A stretch of 64,000 nucleotides of DNA from Bacteroidota bacterium (GTDB lineage Bacteria; Bacteroidota; Bacteroidia; Chitinophagales; Chitinophagaceae). The DNA is taken from the NCBI GenBank assembly GCA_947460175.1, contig CANHGW010000005.1, positions 1 through 64,000 of the forward strand, written 5' to 3'. The position numbers and the translations under genes are program-made. The notes below the pieces were generated by a model. It saw only the letters and a program-made list of their open reading frames with translations, ran no database searches and was not told the origin of the DNA. Shown here piece by piece: positions 47,664 through 56,813 of the stretch. Each line of letters begins with the position of its first letter. Positions within the stretch are counted from its first letter, which is position 1.

Positions 47664-48338
47664 TTATAAACGATAGTTTAATGATAATCGACCTATTGGT
47701 CGAATATGATATGAAGTAAAATCAGTCATAGCTGAAATATCATATTTAAGACTTAAATTATTACACAAATTAACGGATGTACTCAAAGCAAAAAATGGCA
47801 TAAAATCACTTTCAATTTCTGAATAACTACTATTATCTATTTCATTAAATTGGCTAAAGTAACTATCAGTAGTCTTAGTTGGATTTGCCCAAAAACCAAT
47901 ACCAGATGCAATGTCAAAACGTTTGTTTTGTAAAAAGGAATAATAATACCCCAATGAAATATCGTAGTTGGTCCACTTAGTATTTATTTGCCAATAGGAT
48001 TGTCCAAAATTACTATTATCTGGATAAGTCGCATTCGCTTTTGCTATTTGAATCGATAATCGAGCTTGTAATCGTTTGTGTAAAGTAATACCAACATACA
48101 AAGCAGGAAAAGTTACATTGTACTTGTAATAACTATCTTTGAAAAAATCATTCTCGTTTTTATTTTTCTTAAATGCTATCAAGTGTTGCCATGATTTATA
48201 TTTATTACTATAAGTATTTTGAGAGTAGGTGTATTGAATAGACCCAAGTCCAATACCAAATTCATAGCAAGTTTTGAACTTTGCGAAAAGATTTAGTTGA
48301 AAACCTACTAGTAATAATATGGAAATTAAAATTTTCAC
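47664..48338 (-). CDS. predicted outer membrane beta-barrel protein
   Basis: 224 residues starting at GTG 48338, with a signal peptide (1-20, ends LFAK). The body is a run of amphipathic strands with aromatic ends (YEFGIGLGSIQYTYSQNTYS, YDISLGYYYSFLQNK, SLKYDISAMTDFTSYHIRPI, GRLSLNYRL). No catalytic or family motif is recognised. A small outer membrane barrel of unknown role. Confidence 0.6.
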   Translation of the reverse strand: MKILISILLLVGFQLNLFAKFKTCYEFGIGLGSIQYTYSQNTYSNKYKSWQHLIAFKKNKNENDFFKDSYYKYNVTFPALYVGITLHKRLQARLSIQIAKANATYPDNSNFGQSYWQINTKWTNYDISLGYYYSFLQNKRFDIASGIGFWANPTKTTDSYFSQFNEIDNSSYSEIESDFMPFFALSTSVNLCNNLSLKYDISAMTDFTSYHIRPIGRLSLNYRL

Positions 48339-48431
48339 AGTCTATAACAACGTTAAAGGTATTATTTTGTTTCATAATCTACTATCAAAAAGAAAATTGT
48401 CCCTACTCTATTCTGATATTGAAGGAGGACT

Positions 48432-48439
48432 TACATTTG
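48432..48439 (+). promoter_or_regulatory. -7 element of DAHP synthase gene
   Basis: TACATTTG exact match, 6 bases before the ATG at 48446. It also argues for that start over the far-upstream in-frame ATG at 48281. Confidence 0.55.
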
Positions 48440-48445
48440 CATACA

Positions 48446-49501
48446 ATGAATTTATTTTCTTCAAAAAAACCCTATATAATAGCTGGACCCTGTGGTGCCG
48501 AAAATGAACATCAAATGCTATCAATTGCCGAAGAATTTAAAAACCTTCCTATTGATATGATACGTGCAGGCGTATGGAAACCACGTTCTAAACCTGGAAA
48601 TTTTGAAGGAATGGGTGAAACAGCCTTGCCATGGTTAAATCAAGTAAAAAAAATAGCTGGCAAACCCGTATGTATTGAAGTTGCCAATAGCATTCAAGTA
48701 GAACTAGCACTCAAATACAATATTGATGCTGTGTGGATTGGCGCACGCACCACCGTGAATCCTTTTGCGGTACAAGAAATATGCGATGCATTAAAAGGGA
48801 ATCCGATACCTGTTTTAGTAAAAAATCCAATTAATCCAGACGTAGAACTTTGGAGTGGTGCTATTGAACGAATGATGGCCATAGGCATTACAGATATAGC
48901 AGCTATTCACAGAGGTTTCTCATCTTATGATTCGACCTCCAAATACCGTAATAAACCTATGTGGGCAATTCCTATAGAGTTAAAACGCAGATACAAAGAA
49001 CTCCCTATTATTTGCGACCCAAGTCATATAGGTGGTAATCGAGATTTAATCGCACCTATTTCTCAGCGTGCACTTGATATGGATTTTGATGGTCTTATGA
49101 TAGAAGTGCATCCTACACCCGATGATGCATTGAGTGATGCCAAACAACAAATAACTCCATCAGTCCTAAAGGATATTTTAGCGAATTTAATATTACGAAA
49201 ACCCACTGTAGATTCTGATACCGAAATTGAAAATATACGATTAGTATTAGATTCCATGGATGCAGAAATAGTAGATATACTGGGGAAAAGAATGGAAATG
49301 GTCAAAAAATTGGCATTGATCAAAAAGAAATACAATATGCCTATATTTCAGCAAGATAGATGGTGCGAAATCATTGAGTCGAGAAATCAATGGGGAAAAG
49401 CAAATGAGTTAGATGAAACCTTTATTTTACAGCTTTATCAGCTAATACATGACAAATCCATTAAAACTCAATTTGATTTTCTACAAAGGAATGAAGAATA
49501 A
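48446..49501 (+). CDS. bifunctional DAHP synthase-chorismate mutase
   Basis: First and branch-point enzymes of aromatic amino acid synthesis fused in one chain of 351 residues. Residues 1-255 are a type I-beta DAHP synthase (IIAGPCGAEN, RAGVWKPRSKPGNF, ICDPSHIGGNRD). From about 262 to 351 an AroQ-type chorismate mutase follows (IRLVLDSMDAEIVDILGKRM, IKKKYNMPIFQQDRWCEIIE). The mutase domain likely provides allosteric feedback by chorismate or prephenate, as in related fusions. I use ATG 48446: an in-frame ATG at 48281 would add 55 residues of low quality. Confidence 0.9.
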   Translation: MNLFSSKKPYIIAGPCGAENEHQMLSIAEEFKNLPIDMIRAGVWKPRSKPGNFEGMGETALPWLNQVKKIAGKPVCIEVANSIQVELALKYNIDAVWIGARTTVNPFAVQEICDALKGNPIPVLVKNPINPDVELWSGAIERMMAIGITDIAAIHRGFSSYDSTSKYRNKPMWAIPIELKRRYKELPIICDPSHIGGNRDLIAPISQRALDMDFDGLMIEVHPTPDDALSDAKQQITPSVLKDILANLILRKPTVDSDTEIENIRLVLDSMDAEIVDILGKRMEMVKKLALIKKKYNMPIFQQDRWCEIIESRNQWGKANELDETFILQLYQLIHDKSIKTQFDFLQRNEE

Positions 49502-49566
49502 AAATATACTACGTTAGGTTCCTCTCTTAGATTGTATTCACTGCTTTATACTATCAAATCTATCGT

Positions 49567-49574
49567 TATATTTG
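49567..49574 (+). promoter_or_regulatory. -7 element of methyltransferase gene
   Basis: TATATTTG exact match, 9 bases before the ATG at 49584. Confidence 0.5.
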
Positions 49575-49583
49575 CACCCACTT

Positions 49584-50381
49584 ATGGCACTCGAACACCA
49601 CAGTAATCACAAAATGCGTTTTGATCAGCAAGCTGAAAATGCTGCTGAATTTGTGATTCCTTTTATTGAAAAAACCCTTCCCACAAAACCAAGTTTAAGA
49701 ATACTCGAAATTGGCTGTGGTGAAGGTGGAGTACTCAAACCATTTTTCGAAAAAGGCTGTGAATGTGTAGGAGTTGATTTAGATCAAATGCGTATCGATC
49801 TAGCGCACGAATTTTTGTCTGAAGAAATAAAAAGCGGGCGAATGACCATCATGAACAAAAACGTATTTGATGATGATTTCAAACAACATTACAATCAATA
49901 CTTTGACTTAATTATATTAAAAGATGTTATTGAACATATACATGATCAAGAAACATTTATGCCTTTCATGAAAACTTTATTGAAAGATAAAGGGCAAATA
50001 TTCTTTGGTTTTCCCCCTTGGTATATGCCATTTGGTGGACATCAGCAAATTGCTAAGAAAAAATGGACCTCAAAACTCCCTTATTATCACCTGTTACCGA
50101 TGGGGCTTTATAAATGGATACTAAGAAAAGCAGGAGAAAATGATCATACAATTGATTCACTTGTTGATGTAAAAGAGACCGGTATCTCAATTGAACGGTT
50201 TGAACGTATCAGTCGATCGTCGGGTTATGCAATCGTAAATAAACAATGGTTTCTGTTTAATCCTATTTATAAATACAAATTTGGAGTAAACCCACGTAAG
50301 CAAAACTGGCTATTTGGTGCAGTTCCTTTTGTGCGTAATTTCTTAACTACCTGCGCATACTACACCATTCAAAAACTTTAA
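49584..50381 (+). CDS. class I SAM-dependent methyltransferase
   Basis: 265-residue methyltransferase with the Rossmann motif LRILEIGCGEGGVLKPF at about 40-56, an acidic ribose-binding loop (GVDLDQMR) and the post-motif ILKDVIEHI. It has the look of a lipid- or ubiquinone-type methyltransferase, but the substrate cannot be read. I use ATG 49584; the in-frame TTG at 49572 overlaps the -7 element. Single gene between two convergent or independent units. Confidence 0.83.
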   Translation: MALEHHSNHKMRFDQQAENAAEFVIPFIEKTLPTKPSLRILEIGCGEGGVLKPFFEKGCECVGVDLDQMRIDLAHEFLSEEIKSGRMTIMNKNVFDDDFKQHYNQYFDLIILKDVIEHIHDQETFMPFMKTLLKDKGQIFFGFPPWYMPFGGHQQIAKKKWTSKLPYYHLLPMGLYKWILRKAGENDHTIDSLVDVKETGISIERFERISRSSGYAIVNKQWFLFNPIYKYKFGVNPRKQNWLFGAVPFVRNFLTTCAYYTIQKL

Positions 50382-50483
50382 CAATCAGGATAGCAAACAT
50401 TTCTCTAGTTCACATACTATTAGCAAATCCTTTTTAATCTTTGCAAAATACTTAAAGTCAAACATTTAATATAAAAACTATAC

Positions 50484-51128
50484 ATGAAAAAAATACTCTT
50501 AGCATTCTTATTTACGACTCTATCGATTAGTTTAATGGCACAAGGCGATCCAAAAGCAAAAGCTGTTTTGGACAATGTAAGCAAAAAAGTAAAATCACTC
50601 AAATCATTAAAAGCAAACTTCTCAATTACTATCACAGGTGCTAAAAATGCAAAACCTCAAACTAAAAAAGGGAATGTATTTATGAAAGGTGATAAATATT
50701 TCGTTTCACTTTCAGGTCAAGAAATATATTGCGATACCAAAACCATTTGGACTTACATGAAAGAAAGCAATGAAGTACAGATTAGTAGTTTTGATCCAAA
50801 TGAAAACTCATTTACTCCTTCAAAATTATTTACAAATTTCTACGATAAAGAATATTCGTACAAATACATAGGCGAACAAACTGTCGGTGGTAAAAAGGTC
50901 GATGTGATTCATCTTACACCAACCAATAAATCAAAACAATATACGAAAGTAGAATTGATGATTGACAAAGCGCAAAGTGTGGTAGCTGGTGGTAAAATGT
51001 ATGAAAAGAATGGCAATATATATCAATACACAGTAACAGGATATACACCAAATCCTGCATTACAAGATAACATGTTCATCTACGATGCAAAGAAACATCC
51101 TAAAGTGGAAGTAGTTGATTTGAGATAA
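50484..51128 (+). CDS. LolA-like outer membrane lipoprotein carrier
   Basis: 214 residues with a signal peptide (about 1-19, ends LMAQ). LolA-type half-barrel: NFSITITGAKNAKPQTKKGN strand pair, FMKGDKYFVSLSGQEIYCDT with a YCDTKTIWTYM strand typical of LolA, and SKLFTNFYDKEYSYKYIGEQ. Carries lipoproteins from the inner to the outer membrane through the periplasm; in Bacteroidota it may work with LolCDE-like transporters. LolB is absent in this phylum. The 3' end abuts the left arm of a heptamer-repeat element. Confidence 0.85.
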   Translation: MKKILLAFLFTTLSISLMAQGDPKAKAVLDNVSKKVKSLKSLKANFSITITGAKNAKPQTKKGNVFMKGDKYFVSLSGQEIYCDTKTIWTYMKESNEVQISSFDPNENSFTPSKLFTNFYDKEYSYKYIGEQTVGGKKVDVIHLTPTNKSKQYTKVELMIDKAQSVVAGGKMYEKNGNIYQYTVTGYTPNPALQDNMFIYDAKKHPKVEVVDLR

Positions 51129-51136
51129 GTAAATTA

Positions 51137-51310
51137 GACATGAGATGCAAGACATGAGATGTAAGACAATAGATCTAAGTTTCAAATAGAAAAGTAAGAA
51201 TACCTTTATTCAATTTATTTAAAAAATTAATAAAAGCCAACTTTATACAGTTGGCTTTTATTAATGACATTATATCTCAAATCTCATGTCTCATTTCTCA
51301 TATCTCATTT
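51137..51310. repeat. inverted heptamer-repeat element 1
   Basis: Left arm 51137-51167 repeats GACATGAGATGnAA; right arm 51274-51310 runs as 7-base units of the form nTCTCAn (ATCTCAA ATCTCAT GTCTCAT TTCTCAT). The arms are roughly complementary, about 105 bases apart, and enclose a terminator. The right arm overlaps the GH92 stop codon. A second such element is at 54380-54560. Confidence 0.6.
51229..51262. terminator. bidirectional terminator between lolA and GH92
   Basis: Perfect 14-base stem AATAAAAGCCAACT / AGTTGGCTTTTATT with a six-base loop. Two genes converge here, and T runs on both strands suit both. Confidence 0.85.
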
Positions 51311-54300
51311 CACTTCAAATTCATCAATAAAAATAAACGTCGGATTACCTCTCCCCTCGTGCCATTGAGGCATTGGTCCAAAGTTTTTAGCTACGACTTT
51401 TGCATACTTATACATTTGTTTTTTTATCGTATAAAATTTAGCTTCGAACTTTGAGATAGTCGTAGTTTCACTATGATCGGATTTATTCGTTGGGATACTT
51501 TCAACTAAGGTCCAATTGACAGAGTCTTCACTTACGTAAAAGGCTACTTCTTTTGGATAAAAAATCCATGAATTTTGATCTTCGAGAAAATTAGCAGCTA
51601 ATTTTTTAATCTCCTGAGGAGAATCAAAAGACATGATTACTTCTACATCTTGACCTTGATAGCCTTGCCAATCACCGGCACGCCAATTGAGTTTGCCATA
51701 GATACCATCCATCAACCCTTCAGCCCCACCTGCACTGTAAGATTTATTGTATTCATTGTGTAAAATAATTTTACGATCACTTGGGAGTTTTGTGAAGATG
51801 GCGGATTGGATGTGAGATTTATTTTTAATTAATTCTTCTATATCACGTTCATCTTTATCATAAGACTTTAATTTCATATAAAAACCTGAATAAAAACTTA
51901 TAACAGAATTATCCTTAATATAAAAAGGCTTATCATATTCTATCAATTTTGAGTTGTTTAGCTTATAGAAAATTTGTTTATGTTGTCCAAGAATACCCAT
52001 TTCTATTTTCAAGGAGTCTTTAAAAATTAGGTTGGAAGTTTTAATATAAGGATTAGAAGGTATTCCAATGTTAGGTAATTGTGCAAATTGACGATTTTTA
52101 AAAGTTGTATTAAATGAAACATATTTATATTTCAATAAACTGTCATGAAACTGAGTTGTTTTATTTACACAATAAAATTCATCGTTGTTGATTTTACTTT
52201 TTGAACGAACAAAAACAGTATGATTATTTATTAATACATGATCATACACAGGCTTTGTAATATCATATAAATTATTCCCAGGACAAGATGGATATATACC
52301 TAAGGTACTCAAAACATACCAAGCACTCATTTGACCACAGTCTTCATTACCTATTAATCCATCTGGCGAATTTTTATAAAAATCATTTACTATTGTATTA
52401 GTAATATCTACAGTTTTATGTTGTTGTTGTAAATAATTATTAAGATATGCAATGTGATGACTCGGTTCGTTGCCATGTGCATATTGGCCAATTAAACCTG
52501 TAATATCGGACTGCTCACGACCTTCAGTTTTTTCTTTTGCAGAAAATAAATCATCTAATTTATTTTTTAATTTCTCATGTCCACCTTGCAAAGATTCAAG
52601 CTGAAATATTTCATGTGGCACATAAAAACTATACTGCCATGCATTGGCTTCAGTGTAATTATTATCGACTGTATATGGTGAGAATGGTTCGTAAAGGCAG
52701 CCATTTTTTCTTGCGCGCATAAAGCCTGTTGTTGGGTCATACACATTCATCCAATAATGACTTCTGTTTTCGTAATATGCATAATCTTTATCCTTTCCCA
52801 AGGCTTTGGCCATTTGTGCAATACACCAATCGTCATAGGCATATTCCAATGTTTTACTCACACTTTCATGAGAATCATCCGACCGAACGTAGCCGTATTT
52901 ATTATAACTCTCAAGCGCTTCAGCATCTGCAGCACCTTCCATGGCACTTAATTTCATCTTCATCTCAAGTCCCTCGCCTTCATAATCGGTATAATGTGTG
53001 GCAATACTCGTCATAGCTTCATACGCTTTTTCTACGTCATAGTCACGGATGCCTTTATTATAAGCATCCCATATTACACTTACTACATGATAGCCTATCA
53101 TACAATTGGTTTCGTTGCTACTCAATTCCCATATCGGTAATCGTCCACCTTGTTCATATTGTTTGATAAATGTATTGATAAAATCATTGGTTCTTTTTTT
53201 ATCTAGAATCGTCAGCAATGGATGCAAGGCTCTATAGGTATCCCACAAACTAAAGACTGTATAATAATCAAACTTGCCATCGGTATTGTGTATTTTATTA
53301 TCCCTTCCGCGGTAACGACCATCCACATCATTGTATAAAGATGGATGAATCATACAGTGATACAGTGCTGTGTAAAAAACAATTTCTTTGTCTTTGTTGC
53401 GACTATTTTCACTTTCCTGTAGTTGTATCTTAGATAATTCCTTTTCCCATTCACTTTCTGCTTTTTTTTGATACGAATCAAAATTCCAATTATTTTCTGG
53501 CATTTCAGCTTCAAGATTTTTATGGGCTCCATCTTCGTCTACACCCGATATGGCACATTTAACTGTTAAATAGCCAGCATTTGCTGGATTAGGCTTTTTT
53601 GTATTTCCTTGTAATTTAATGATACAATGCAATGATTTATCCAATCGCACTACACTTGTATTACTACCCGATTTCAATTCTTCATATTGTATTTCTTCAA
53701 TAGGCGATGAAAATTTAATCTCAAAAAATACCTTTTGATTTTTAGCCCACGCTTTTGAAAATCGATACCCACGTATGGTAAATTCATCTACTTGTTCCAT
53801 TTTACTATCCAATACTTCATCACGATGTTTTAAATCCAATACAACGAATTGTTCATCTTCCTTTTGAAAAGTATAACGATGGATACCTCCATGCAAGGTA
53901 GAAGTCAATTCTACATTTACTTTTGGGTCGTCTAGAAATACTTGATAATAACCAGCATGTGCTTGTTCATTCTTATGCGAAAATCGTGATGCATATTGAT
54001 ATTTATCCATCAACATTCGCTTCGTAACTGGCATAAGTAAAATGTCGCCATAGTCACTACAGCCAGTACCACTTAAATGTGTATGACTAAAGCCATATAT
54101 TACTGAGTCGGAATAATGATAACCACTGCATCCATCCCAGCCATCGAGACGTGTATCTGGACTTAATTGACAAGCACCAAATGGCATCGTAGGACCTGGA
54201 AATGTATGCCCATGACCACCAGTACCAATAAATGGATTAACTTTTTGATGAAGTTGACTAAATGCAGTTGGCAATAGGCAGTCTGCTAATGGCAAAATTA

Positions 54301-54337
54301 AATTCAGAAAAATGATGTAAAATACAAATCGTTTCAT
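51305..54337 (-). CDS. GH92 family alpha-mannosidase (exported)
   Basis: 1010 residues. Glycoside hydrolase family 92 enzymes are calcium-dependent exo-alpha-mannosidases that trim mannose from glycans. Signal peptide (about 1-27, ends FSQ), N-terminal beta-sandwich starting NPFIGTGGHGHTFPGP, then the (alpha/alpha)6 core with MDG/GN motifs (AMEGAADAEALESYNKYG, IGNEDCGQMSAWYVLSTLGI). The last 130 residues (NEYNKSYSAGGAEGLMDGIY, GDWQGYQGQDVEVIMSFDSP) look like a discoidin/F5-8-type carbohydrate-binding module. No SusC/SusD pair nearby. Flanked on both sides by heptamer repeats. The -7 element is 4 bases before the ATG. Confidence 0.9.
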   Translation of the reverse strand: MKRFVFYIIFLNLILPLADCLLPTAFSQLHQKVNPFIGTGGHGHTFPGPTMPFGACQLSPDTRLDGWDGCSGYHYSDSVIYGFSHTHLSGTGCSDYGDILLMPVTKRMLMDKYQYASRFSHKNEQAHAGYYQVFLDDPKVNVELTSTLHGGIHRYTFQKEDEQFVVLDLKHRDEVLDSKMEQVDEFTIRGYRFSKAWAKNQKVFFEIKFSSPIEEIQYEELKSGSNTSVVRLDKSLHCIIKLQGNTKKPNPANAGYLTVKCAISGVDEDGAHKNLEAEMPENNWNFDSYQKKAESEWEKELSKIQLQESENSRNKDKEIVFYTALYHCMIHPSLYNDVDGRYRGRDNKIHNTDGKFDYYTVFSLWDTYRALHPLLTILDKKRTNDFINTFIKQYEQGGRLPIWELSSNETNCMIGYHVVSVIWDAYNKGIRDYDVEKAYEAMTSIATHYTDYEGEGLEMKMKLSAMEGAADAEALESYNKYGYVRSDDSHESVSKTLEYAYDDWCIAQMAKALGKDKDYAYYENRSHYWMNVYDPTTGFMRARKNGCLYEPFSPYTVDNNYTEANAWQYSFYVPHEIFQLESLQGGHEKLKNKLDDLFSAKEKTEGREQSDITGLIGQYAHGNEPSHHIAYLNNYLQQQHKTVDITNTIVNDFYKNSPDGLIGNEDCGQMSAWYVLSTLGIYPSCPGNNLYDITKPVYDHVLINNHTVFVRSKSKINNDEFYCVNKTTQFHDSLLKYKYVSFNTTFKNRQFAQLPNIGIPSNPYIKTSNLIFKDSLKIEMGILGQHKQIFYKLNNSKLIEYDKPFYIKDNSVISFYSGFYMKLKSYDKDERDIEELIKNKSHIQSAIFTKLPSDRKIILHNEYNKSYSAGGAEGLMDGIYGKLNWRAGDWQGYQGQDVEVIMSFDSPQEIKKLAANFLEDQNSWIFYPKEVAFYVSEDSVNWTLVESIPTNKSDHSETTTISKFEAKFYTIKKQMYKYAKVVAKNFGPMPQWHEGRGNPTFIFIDEFEVK

Positions 54338-54341
54338 TGAG

Positions 54342-54349
54342 TAAAGATA
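54342..54349 (-). promoter_or_regulatory. -7 element of GH92 gene
   Basis: Minus-strand TATCTTTA (one base off the consensus), ending 4 bases before the GH92 ATG. Confidence 0.4.
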
Positions 54350-54379
54350 ACAAAATGAGTAGAAAGTTAAAAACGATTT

Positions 54380-54560
54380 AAGATGTGAGATAGGAGATGT
54401 GAGATGTGTGACGTGTTAAGATTAATAAAAGATGACTTAATGACAACTTAGAGGAATAAATCCTATTAATATTCCATAAAAGAAAGTAAAATAAAATATG
54501 TAAAAACCTAAAATTGAAAATCTCACACATCTCATATCTCCCATCTCAAATCTCATATCT
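54380..54560. repeat. inverted heptamer-repeat element 2
   Basis: Left arm 54380-54412 is a series of 7-base units AGATGTG AGATAGG AGATGTG AGATGTG; right arm 54520-54560 has ATCTCAT ATCTCCC ATCTCAA ATCTCAT. Arms are inverted copies about 107 bases apart, matching the spacing of element 1 at 51137-51310. The interior differs from element 1. Confidence 0.6.
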
Positions 54561-54562
54561 AG

Positions 54563-55801
54563 TTACGCTAAATAATACTTTGATCGTTTCATCAATAGCA
54601 ATAAAAAGAACAAAAATATACATGTGCCATATTGAGTTTCAAATAATGGCTCTATCATCATAGCAAATAGTAAAATCAGACAAAAACTGAAATAAAGAAA
54701 ATCATTCTTTTTAACGATTTTAAAAATAAAAAATAGCATTGATATAAGATAAATTATACCAAATACCCCCACTGCCATGCCTGCCATCAAAAACTGATTG
54801 TGAGGCAATAAAACATTCACTTGATTATCTTGAAATCCTAACTGATACTTACGCTTCATTTCGTTGAATACGTCTCCTACCCCAACACCGATAATGGGAC
54901 TTTCCTGTATTGATTCTAATGCATATCGATAGGATATCAATCGGCCCTCATCACTTATATTAGCTTCTTTTTCATTATTGGACATTTGATTGATTGAATA
55001 TTGAAAGTATCCAATTTTATTTTTGAATGAAGGCAATAACGCATACATCACAAAGGGCAATACAAGACATATAAGCAAAGCCAATATACCTGCTTTTTTA
55101 TATTGTACAGAAAACAACATATATAATATAAATAATAAAGCCACTAAATAAAAAGAAACAACACCTGTTTTGGCAGCTAAAATATGAATATAGATAACAT
55201 CTAATAATACGACTGCAATTAATAAGAACCGAAGGCCTGCTTTCTTATAACGTGAAAAAAGATCTACACTAAAACAAATACTCATCACTACAGCAATACT
55301 GAATCGTATATGATCATTTTTAAATGGCGTTGGAATTAATTTAGAATAGCCATACCCAATATCGTACATATCTTTTTGTTGCAAATACAAATATAGACTC
55401 CAAAATATTCCAGCTAAATTCAATACAATGAACAACACTATTAATCGGTCATACCATTTTGATTCCCAACGAGTAACCGAAAAAAATGAAAAAGGCAAAA
55501 CTAAAAATGGAATCATGATTTGCATCCGCTCACTGAAATACATTTTATCCTCACTCCAAAAATATGAGATTAGCATTAAAAAGAAATAGCCCGTTATTAA
55601 TAATAAATGTTTTTTTTCTAAGAAATGGTTGAAATTTTTAATTAAATTGACATTAATAATCGAATTAGCCAATAATAACATCATGCCAATACTCATCATT
55701 GCCCTTGAGATATACATGCCTAATATGACAATTACACATGCTCCAAAAGCTATCACATCGTGAGGGAGAATTTGCAGGAAATTATATAATTTATTTCTCA
55801 A
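54563..55801 (-). CDS. O-antigen ligase/polymerase-family membrane protein
   Basis: 412 residues with about 11-12 membrane helices. The Wzy_C region is seen: RYALESIQESPIIGVGVGDV and LPHNQFLMAGMAVGVFGIIY, with the His-Asn-Gln motif before a helix. Likely O-antigen ligase or polymerase, similar to the gene at 20903. The start appears to be TTG 55801; an internal start near LGMYISRAMM is possible. The stop lies 3 bases from the right arm of the repeat element. Confidence 0.72.
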   Translation of the reverse strand: MRNKLYNFLQILPHDVIAFGACVIVILGMYISRAMMSIGMMLLLANSIINVNLIKNFNHFLEKKHLLLITGYFFLMLISYFWSEDKMYFSERMQIMIPFLVLPFSFFSVTRWESKWYDRLIVLFIVLNLAGIFWSLYLYLQQKDMYDIGYGYSKLIPTPFKNDHIRFSIAVVMSICFSVDLFSRYKKAGLRFLLIAVVLLDVIYIHILAAKTGVVSFYLVALLFILYMLFSVQYKKAGILALLICLVLPFVMYALLPSFKNKIGYFQYSINQMSNNEKEANISDEGRLISYRYALESIQESPIIGVGVGDVFNEMKRKYQLGFQDNQVNVLLPHNQFLMAGMAVGVFGIIYLISMLFFIFKIVKKNDFLYFSFCLILLFAMMIEPLFETQYGTCIFLFFLLLLMKRSKYYLA

Positions 55802-55857
55802 TGAATAAGATGCGAATAAGTTTTAAATGTTTTCACGAAAGTAAAGATGATAAGTTT

Positions 55858-55865
55858 TACTTTTG
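55858..55865 (+). promoter_or_regulatory. -7 element of meaB promoter
   Basis: TACTTTTG matches TAnnTTTG, 42 bases before the GTG start. Confidence 0.45.
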
Positions 55866-55907
55866 TCCGACAACGAATATATAAACTAAAATTCAAATCC
55901 AATTATT

Positions 55908-56813
55908 GTGCAAGACACAATTTCATTTATAAAAAATATCGGCGAAGGCAATTTTAGAAGCATTGCGCAAGCAATTACTTTAGTTGAAAATAATCTAGAT
56001 GGAAGTAGTGAATTACTATTACAGCTTCATTCAAACCCAACAACTAAAGTAGTAGGCGTAACAGGTCCTCCTGGTGCTGGAAAAAGTACGCTGATCAATG
56101 CATTACTTTCAAGTCTTGTGAAACAAAACAAGAAAATAGCCGTTTTATCAATTGATCCTTCTTCCCCATTTAATTATGGAGCATTGTTGGGTGATCGTAT
56201 CCGAATGAGTGAATTTTACTTAAATCCTAATGTATATATTCGCTCGTTGGCAAGTCGGGGATCATTGGGAGGATTGAATGCAACAATTATAGAAATACTA
56301 GATGTATTAAAATCATCTGTATTTGATTACATATTAATCGAAACGGTGGGTGTTGGTCAAAGTGAAGTTGAAATTGCCGGTATAGCAGATACCACCATAG
56401 TTGTAATGGTACCTGAGGCAGGCGATGAAGTACAAACGATGAAAGCAGGTGTAATGGAAATTGCAGATATATTTGTTGTAAATAAATCGGACAGAGCGAA
56501 TGCAGATGAATTTGTAAAAAATTTAAAGTACTTAGCTCATTCCAAAGCAAATGAATGGGAAGTGCCTGTAGTAAAGTGTATTGCAACAGAATATATAGGC
56601 ATAGATGAATTATTAGAGAAAATTGAATCCCATCACAACTATGCATCTTCCAATACAACAAAAAAAGCGGCTATGCTTACAGAAAAAGCGTATCAATTGA
56701 TTCAACATAAGCGAATGATTGACATTCAAAAAGATGAATTGACAAATCAGATTCAATCGTTAATCAATCAGAATCAATTTCATTTGTATCAATTTGTCAA
56801 ATCGTTTCAATAG
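55908..56813 (+). CDS. MeaB/ArgK-family GTPase (B12-dependent mutase chaperone)
   Basis: G-protein chaperone that loads and protects the adenosylcobalamin of methylmalonyl-CoA mutase. Start is GTG 55908. Motifs: P-loop GPPGAGKSTLINAL, DPSSPFNYGALLGDRIRM, ETVGVGQSEVEIAG, and NKSD for guanine. 301 residues, slightly short at the C-terminus. Its end overlaps by 17 bases the convergent B12-binding radical SAM gene. Confidence 0.88.
   Translation: MQDTISFIKNIGEGNFRSIAQAITLVENNLDGSSELLLQLHSNPTTKVVGVTGPPGAGKSTLINALLSSLVKQNKKIAVLSIDPSSPFNYGALLGDRIRMSEFYLNPNVYIRSLASRGSLGGLNATIIEILDVLKSSVFDYILIETVGVGQSEVEIAGIADTTIVVMVPEAGDEVQTMKAGVMEIADIFVVNKSDRANADEFVKNLKYLAHSKANEWEVPVVKCIATEYIGIDELLEKIESHHNYASSNTTKKAAMLTEKAYQLIQHKRMIDIQKDELTNQIQSLINQNQFHLYQFVKSFQ

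Noticed and set aside
48281-48445. 55-residue N-terminal extension of the DAHP synthase
   Set aside because: It overlaps the divergent beta-barrel gene, its composition is unlike the family, and an exact -7 element lies directly before ATG 48446.
51137-51310. CRISPR-like array from repeated ATCTCAn units
   Set aside because: The units are only 7 bases, adjacent without spacers, and inverted in two arms. No cas gene is near.
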